In this document: positions 59,811-64,000 of the stretch, in pieces
Numbering within the stretch: the stretch's first letter is position 1
Layout: each line of letters opens with the position of its first letter
NCBI RefSeq assembly: GCF_002407245.1
Contig: NZ_CP010681.1
Location: forward strand, 744,001-808,000
Length of the DNA stretch: 64,000 nt
Direction: 5' to 3'
Origin: Phaeobacter piscinae
GTDB taxonomy: Bacteria; Pseudomonadota; Alphaproteobacteria; Rhodobacterales; Rhodobacteraceae
Notes under the pieces: model-generated
What the model was told of the DNA's origin: nothing
Database searches by the model: none
What the model saw: only the letters and a program-made list of their open reading frames with translations
Made by a program: the position numbers and the translations under genes

Positions 59811-62800
59811 ACCGCCCCCTCCAGTTCGGCCATGATCGAGTTGCGCCGGGTGCTCCAGAGACCTGCATCGTGCAAGGCGCGGAAGCGGTCGCGCATGGCG
59901 GCAAGGGCGTCGGGGTTTTCGCGGCTCATGAACTCAACCAGATCCTCGCGGCCCAAAGTGGCCTCGAAGTAGAGATCAAAGAGATGCGGCTGCACCACCT
60001 GCGCCAGATGCGCGAAGGCGGCCATGTGATCCAGCGTCGCTGCCACCTCAGCCGCGCCGCGAAAGCCGTGGTTCATCATCGAGGTGGCCCAGTCGGGATT
60101 TGCGGCGCGGGCGCGGGTGACGCGGGCGATCTCCTCGCCCAAGCTGCGCGCCTGCGGTTTGTCGGGGCGGGTTGCGTCCATGTGGTAGAGCGCCGGTGCC
60201 TCTTGGCCGATCCGCGCCATGGCAGCGGCAAATCCCGCCTCATGGGCGGCATAATCCGAGGCCACCAGCAGATCGGTTTCCGGCAGGTCCTGAAGATGTA
60301 CGAAACTGTCCGTGGTTTGCAGCCGGGCCTCCAGCGCCTCGCGGGCATCGTGGATATCGCCTTTGGCGTCGATTGCGTGCGAAGATGCATTGAGCCAGGC
60401 CTCGCCCGCGGCCTGCCGGGCTTCGTCGGTGTAATCGTCCAGATGCGGGGTCATGGACAGGCCGTATTGGCCCGGTTTTGGGCCAAAGACGCGGGGTGTT
60501 TCGGTCAGATAGGGGTTGTCTGCGCCGCTCTCTTCGCGGGCGGCCAGCGCGCCTGCGGCGGCCTCGAACATCTGGGCAAGGCCGGGGAAGACATCGCGAA
60601 ACAGGCCCGACACCCGGAGCGTCACATCGATGCGCGGACGGTTCAGCATCGTGAGCGGCAGTACCTCAAACCCGGAGACGCGTTCAGAACCTTCGTCCCA
60701 TTTGGGAGCCAGCCCGGCAAGATGCAGCGCCATGGCAAACTCCTCACCGGCGGTGCGCATGGTGGCAGAGCCCCAGAGATCAATCACCAGCCCTTTGGGC
60801 CAGTCGCCGTGGTCCTGAAGGTGGCGGCGCAGCAGCTCTTCCGCCAGTTTGACGCCTTGGGCATGCGCGGCCCGCGAGGGCACCGCGCGGGGATCCGTGG
60901 TAAAGAGGTTGCGCCCGGTCGGGATCACATCTGCGCGGCCCCGGAAGGGTGATCCAGAGGGGCCGGGGGCGACCATCTGGCCATTGAGGGCCGCGATCAG
61001 ACCGGCGCGTTCGTTCACCCCACATTGGCCGGTGCCAAAGATATGCAGCCCCTCGCCATATTGGCTTTCCTTGATGTCGCAGACAAAGGCGTCGATCCGG
61101 GTGATCGCCTCGGCGGCGCAGCTGTCCGGGGTGAGGCCCAGATCCGCTTCCACACCGGTGCCCTGTGCCTCGGCGCGGATGTCATCGATCAGCCGGTCGC
61201 GGCGGGCGGGGTCCAGACCGTCGGCGGTGGAATATTCATCGAGCAGGCTTTCGAGCCGCGCCATGCCGTCGGGCAGATTGGTCTGCGCCAGCGGCGGTGG
61301 CAGATGGCCGAGGGTGACGGCCCCGATGCGCCGTTTGGCCTGGGCCGCCTCACCGGGGTCATTGACGATAAACGGATAGGCAACCGGCAGCGGGCCGGTC
61401 AGCACCTCCGGCCAGCAGGCCGCCGAAAGCGCCACGGATTTGCCCGGCAGCCACTCCAGCGTGCCATGGGCGCCGATGTGCACAAGGGCATCGGCCTGCG
61501 CCCGCAGCCACATGTAAAACGCCACATAGGCATGGCGCGGGGTGCGGTCGAGGTCGTGGTAATCGTCGACGCGGGTCTTCACCTCGCCGCGCTCCGGTTG
61601 CAGGGCGATCAGCGCGTTGCCTGCGTGCAAGGCCTTGAAATGAAACGCCCCCTCATGGCAATCGGGATCGTCTTCCGGCTGGCCCCAGGCCTCGGTCAAT
61701 GTTTGCTGCAACGCCTGCGGCAGGGCAGACAAAGCCGCATGATAATCGGCGAGGGGGACGCTCTGCCTTTCCTCCATCAGGCGCAAGCCGGTGCTCTCCA
61801 GCGGTTCCACGGCATACCCCTGATCCCAAAGCTCGCGCAGGATTTCATCGCAGGAAGCCAGCGCATCCAGACCCACCGCATGGGCCAGATTGTGATCTCG
61901 TCCCGGATAGGTCGACAGCACCAGCGCCAGACGTTTCTCTGGATTGGGCAGGCGGGACAGATGCAGCCAGCCTTCGATCCGGTCCACCGCGGCCTTTACC
62001 CGGTCCATATCGGCGCGATGGGCAAAACGGGAATATTGCAGGTCGGGGTCTTTTTTGCCCGGCGCCTTGAAGCTGACCAGCCCGGCAAAAATTCGTCCGT
62101 CCACCTCGGGCAGCACCACATGCATCGCCAGATCGGCGGGGGACAGGCCGCGATCGGCCTCAGCCCAGTCTTTGCGCCGCGCGGTCGACAGGGCCACCTG
62201 AAACACCGGGCAGCCGGTGGTCGACAGCGGCGAGACGCTGCCGTCGCTGCCCTGCGCGGAGAATGCAGTGGCGTTGATGATCGCAGCCGGGGCCAGATCG
62301 GGCAGGGCGCTGCGCAGCCAGTCGGCGGCCTCCGGTGCCTTGAGGCTGGCGGCAAAGACGCCATAGGCGGCGTAGCCCCGTCCGCGCAGCTCACCGATCA
62401 GCGCATCCACCGGCGCGGTGTCGGCGGCGGTCAGATAGGAGCGATAGAAGCTGACCAGAACCAGCGGTTTTTCCGACGCAGGCAGATCTGCCAGCACCCC
62501 GCGATCCGGGTCGTAATAGCCATATTGCGGCACCGATTTCAGCCCTGCCACCGGACCGGCATAGAGCCCCGCCGCCAGCGACAGCTGCGCCAATGCGGCC
62601 TGTGCGGCGACAGCGCCGCCGGTGTCGCAGAGATGCTGCAGACGGCGCAGGGTAGAAACCGGCAGGGTCGACAGCTCATCCAGACGCGGATCTTCGCGCC
62701 CGTCCGCAGGCAGGATCGCCAGCGCGATGCCTTTGCGGCGGGCCAGATCCTGCAGGGTGGCAAGCCCGTAGGACCAGTAGCTTTCCCCGCCGATAAGACG

Positions 62801-63052
62801 CACGAGGACGCCCTTGGCGCCCTCCAGTGTCTGCTCGGCGTAGACGTCCACCGACAGCGGGTGCTTCAGCGCCACCAGATTGGCGAGCCGCAGTGTGGGC
62901 AGCCGGTCCTTGCCGCGATGCCAGCCCGCCGCAAAGGCCCCGAGATCGCTGTCGGAAAACGACAGCACCACAAGGTCCGCAGGCGTCTGCCCGAGGTCCT
63001 GCGGGGTATCACTCTCGTCAAGGCCGTGGCTTTCGCGGAAGACGACATGCAT
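59807..63052 (-). CDS. cobN: Cobaltochelatase subunit CobN
   Basis: A 1081-aa large subunit that binds hydrogenobyrinic acid diamide and cobalt. Family segments include HIGAHGTLEWLPGKSVALS, FIVNDPGEAAQAKRRIGAVT, LHIFGTGQCGVNERAGL, DLWGSATMRTAGEEFAMAL and MMNHGFRGAAEVAATLDHM. It is somewhat shorter than the classic CobN (over 1200 aa), mainly in the N-terminal part. The CobS and CobT subunits are not in the window. It lies between cobW and cobG; a GC-rich palindrome cluster separates it from cobW. Confidence 0.95.
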   Translation of the reverse strand: MHVVFRESHGLDESDTPQDLGQTPADLVVLSFSDSDLGAFAAGWHRGKDRLPTLRLANLVALKHPLSVDVYAEQTLEGAKGVLVRLIGGESYWSYGLATLQDLARRKGIALAILPADGREDPRLDELSTLPVSTLRRLQHLCDTGGAVAAQAALAQLSLAAGLYAGPVAGLKSVPQYGYYDPDRGVLADLPASEKPLVLVSFYRSYLTAADTAPVDALIGELRGRGYAAYGVFAASLKAPEAADWLRSALPDLAPAAIINATAFSAQGSDGSVSPLSTTGCPVFQVALSTARRKDWAEADRGLSPADLAMHVVLPEVDGRIFAGLVSFKAPGKKDPDLQYSRFAHRADMDRVKAAVDRIEGWLHLSRLPNPEKRLALVLSTYPGRDHNLAHAVGLDALASCDEILRELWDQGYAVEPLESTGLRLMEERQSVPLADYHAALSALPQALQQTLTEAWGQPEDDPDCHEGAFHFKALHAGNALIALQPERGEVKTRVDDYHDLDRTPRHAYVAFYMWLRAQADALVHIGAHGTLEWLPGKSVALSAACWPEVLTGPLPVAYPFIVNDPGEAAQAKRRIGAVTLGHLPPPLAQTNLPDGMARLESLLDEYSTADGLDPARRDRLIDDIRAEAQGTGVEADLGLTPDSCAAEAITRIDAFVCDIKESQYGEGLHIFGTGQCGVNERAGLIAALNGQMVAPGPSGSPFRGRADVIPTGRNLFTTDPRAVPSRAAHAQGVKLAEELLRRHLQDHGDWPKGLVIDLWGSATMRTAGEEFAMALHLAGLAPKWDEGSERVSGFEVLPLTMLNRPRIDVTLRVSGLFRDVFPGLAQMFEAAAGALAAREESGADNPYLTETPRVFGPKPGQYGLSMTPHLDDYTDEARQAAGEAWLNASSHAIDAKGDIHDAREALEARLQTTDSFVHLQDLPETDLLVASDYAAHEAGFAAAMARIGQEAPALYHMDATRPDKPQARSLGEEIARVTRARAANPDWATSMMNHGFRGAAEVAATLDHMAAFAHLAQVVQPHLFDLYFEATLGREDLVEFMSRENPDALAAMRDRFRALHDAGLWSTRRNSIMAELEGAV

Positions 63053-63082
63053 AGGTCAGGCCCTTTCAGAAAGAAGAGCGGA

Positions 63083-63181
63083 GGGCAGCGCCCGGCCTCG
63101 GGAGGAAGCGAAGCGCCCTCCCGTGGGGGAGGTCGGGCGCTGCCCGGCGTTGCCGCCGGGCGAAACTGTTGAAGTTTCGCC
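63083..63181. repeat. Cluster of three palindromes between cobW and cobN (REP-like)
   Basis: GGGCAGCGCCCGGCCTC (63083-63099) pairs with GAGGTCGGGCGCTGCCC (63129-63145) with one mismatch, enclosing a GGGAGG/CCTCCC inner repeat. Next is CGGCG-TTGC-CGCCG near 63145-63157. Last is GGCGAAACT (63159-63167) with AGTTTCGCC (63173-63181), a perfect 9-bp hairpin. The density suggests a REP-type or mRNA-stabilising element. Confidence 0.7.
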
Positions 63182-63195
63182 TTGGCGCATCAGCT

Positions 63196-64000
63196 TCAGG
63201 CCCCCAGCTCGGCGCGGATCGCCTCGGCGTCGATATTGTCATGCTCGGCGATGACCACGAGAACGGTCTTGCGCGCCTGTGCGCCCCAGGGCTGATCATA
63301 TTGCGCGCGCAGGCGTTCACCCACGGCCTGAACGAGCATCCGCATCGGTTTTCCTTCCACCGCAACATAGCCTTTGACGCGCAGGATATTGCGCTCGCGG
63401 GCGAGTTTCACGATGGCATCCTGCAACAGTTGCGGATCGGAGACTTCGCCCATTTCGACCACGATTGTATCAAAATCGTCATGGCTGTGGTCATGATCAT
63501 GATGGTGGTCGTGATCGTGGTCATGATCATCGTCGTGATGATGGTGGTGTTCGTGATGCGAGGGGCGCGCGTCCAGATCATCTTCGGCGGCGGCCTCAAG
63601 CCCCAGAATGACGCGCGGGTCGATCACGCCTTCGGACATCGACAGGATCGGCAATTTGCGCGGCGCTTCCGCCTCGATCATGCTGCGGGCCTTGTCCAGA
63701 CCGTCCTCACCGGCAAGATCAGCCTTGGACAACAGGATGATATCGGCGCAGGAGATCTGATCCTTGAACAGTTCCGACAGTGGGGTTTCGTGGTCGATGC
63801 CTTCATCGGCCTCGCGCTGGGCCTGCACGGCCTCCAGATCGGTGGCGAACTGGCCCTTGGCGACGGCTTCGGCGTCGGCCAGTGCGACCACGCCATCGAC
63901 GGTGATGCGTGAGCGGATCGCGGGCCAGTCAAACGCCTTCAGCAGGGGTTTCGGCAGCGCCAGACCGGAGGTCTCGATCACGATGTGATCGGGTTTTTCC
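63196..64000 (-). CDS. cobW: CobW GTPase / metallochaperone, partial at the window edge
   Basis: About 268 codons of a G3E-family CobW; the N-terminus with the P-loop lies past base 64000. Visible are ETSGLALPKPLL, a DIILLSKADL guanine-recognition segment (SKAD for the usual NKxD), and a histidine/aspartate-rich stretch of about 30 residues (codons at about 63465-63560) that should bind metal. The C-terminal CobW_C domain has RNILRVKGYVAVEGKPMRML. It probably delivers cobalt to CobN, which follows in the same direction. Confidence 0.93.
   Translation of the reverse strand, partial: EKPDHIVIETSGLALPKPLLKAFDWPAIRSRITVDGVVALADAEAVAKGQFATDLEAVQAQREADEGIDHETPLSELFKDQISCADIILLSKADLAGEDGLDKARSMIEAEAPRKLPILSMSEGVIDPRVILGLEAAAEDDLDARPSHHEHHHHHDDDHDHDHDHHHDHDHSHDDFDTIVVEMGEVSDPQLLQDAIVKLARERNILRVKGYVAVEGKPMRMLVQAVGERLRAQYDQPWGAQARKTVLVVIAEHDNIDAEAIRAELGA

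Noticed and set aside
61025..63172. 715-aa plus-strand frame opposite cobN
   Set aside because: Long antisense frames are common opposite GC-rich genes; the sequence has no domain and cobN is clear.
63441..63580. Short tandem repeat (CATGATCATGATGGTGGTC-like)
   Set aside because: It is the codon pattern of the His/Asp-rich metal-binding stretch of CobW, not a CRISPR or independent repeat.

Overview
The window looks like chromosomal DNA from a marine Roseobacter-group alphaproteobacterium (Rhodobacteraceae, Phaeobacter/Ruegeria-like). This is inferred from the high GC content, dense 4-bp-overlap operons, TRAP/TTT/ABC uptake systems, an aerobic cobalamin cluster and a sulfonate-catabolism operon. 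No insertion sequence, phage gene or CRISPR array was seen. The assignment rests on gene content and remembered family resemblance; no database search was possible.

Layout. 1-9.2 kb: a partial PAS-domain protein with a GTG start, an Lrp-type regulator divergent from hppD (tyrosine catabolism), a 904-aa bitopic protein with PilM/GspL-like and PilP/GspC-like ends, a periplasmic SIMPL protein, metY with a structured leader, and a glycosyltransferase-like protein. 9.5-12.5 kb: tRNA-Thr, a six-helix membrane hybrid histidine kinase and an orphan LuxI-type acyl-homoserine-lactone synthase.

12.5-22.7 kb: a 2,3-dihydroxypropane-1-sulfonate (DHPS) operon read leftward. It contains a small membrane protein, a TRAP transporter, hpsN, hpsO, hpsP, usp, comD, comE and an FMN-dependent hydroxyacid dehydrogenase. 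A divergent LacI regulator (hpsR) and two palindromic operators sit upstream. The predicted route is DHPS to sulfolactate, sulfopyruvate and sulfoacetaldehyde; the desulfonating enzyme (Xsc expected) is not in the window. 22.9-26.7 kb: a class III aminotransferase, an ectoine-hydrolase (DoeA/EutD)-like protein and an M20 deacylase, which could form a compact ectoine-type catabolic cassette.

26.7-35.8 kb: alpha-glucoside utilisation (bglA, aglR, aglEFGAK) with one CAAAGCGCTTTG operator in front of each divergent transcript. 35.8-42.3 kb: a tripartite tricarboxylate transporter (tctCBA) divergent from a tctD-tctE-periplasmic binding protein sensory operon. 42.3-49.3 kb: an AEC transporter and a housekeeping operon (SPOR lipoprotein, dacC, tmk, holB, tatD, MBL hydrolase), then tRNA-Ser.

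49.4-64 kb: the aerobic cobalamin pathway. cobW(partial)-N-G-H-I-J and cobL-E-M-B-A run leftward, with cobK inverted between cobJ and cobL. A cobalamin riboswitch precedes a CbiM-like transporter component, followed by a terminator and cobF. The methyltransferases, CobG, methylmutase, reductase, amidase and chelatase subunit together cover most steps from uroporphyrinogen III to the cobalt-inserted ring.
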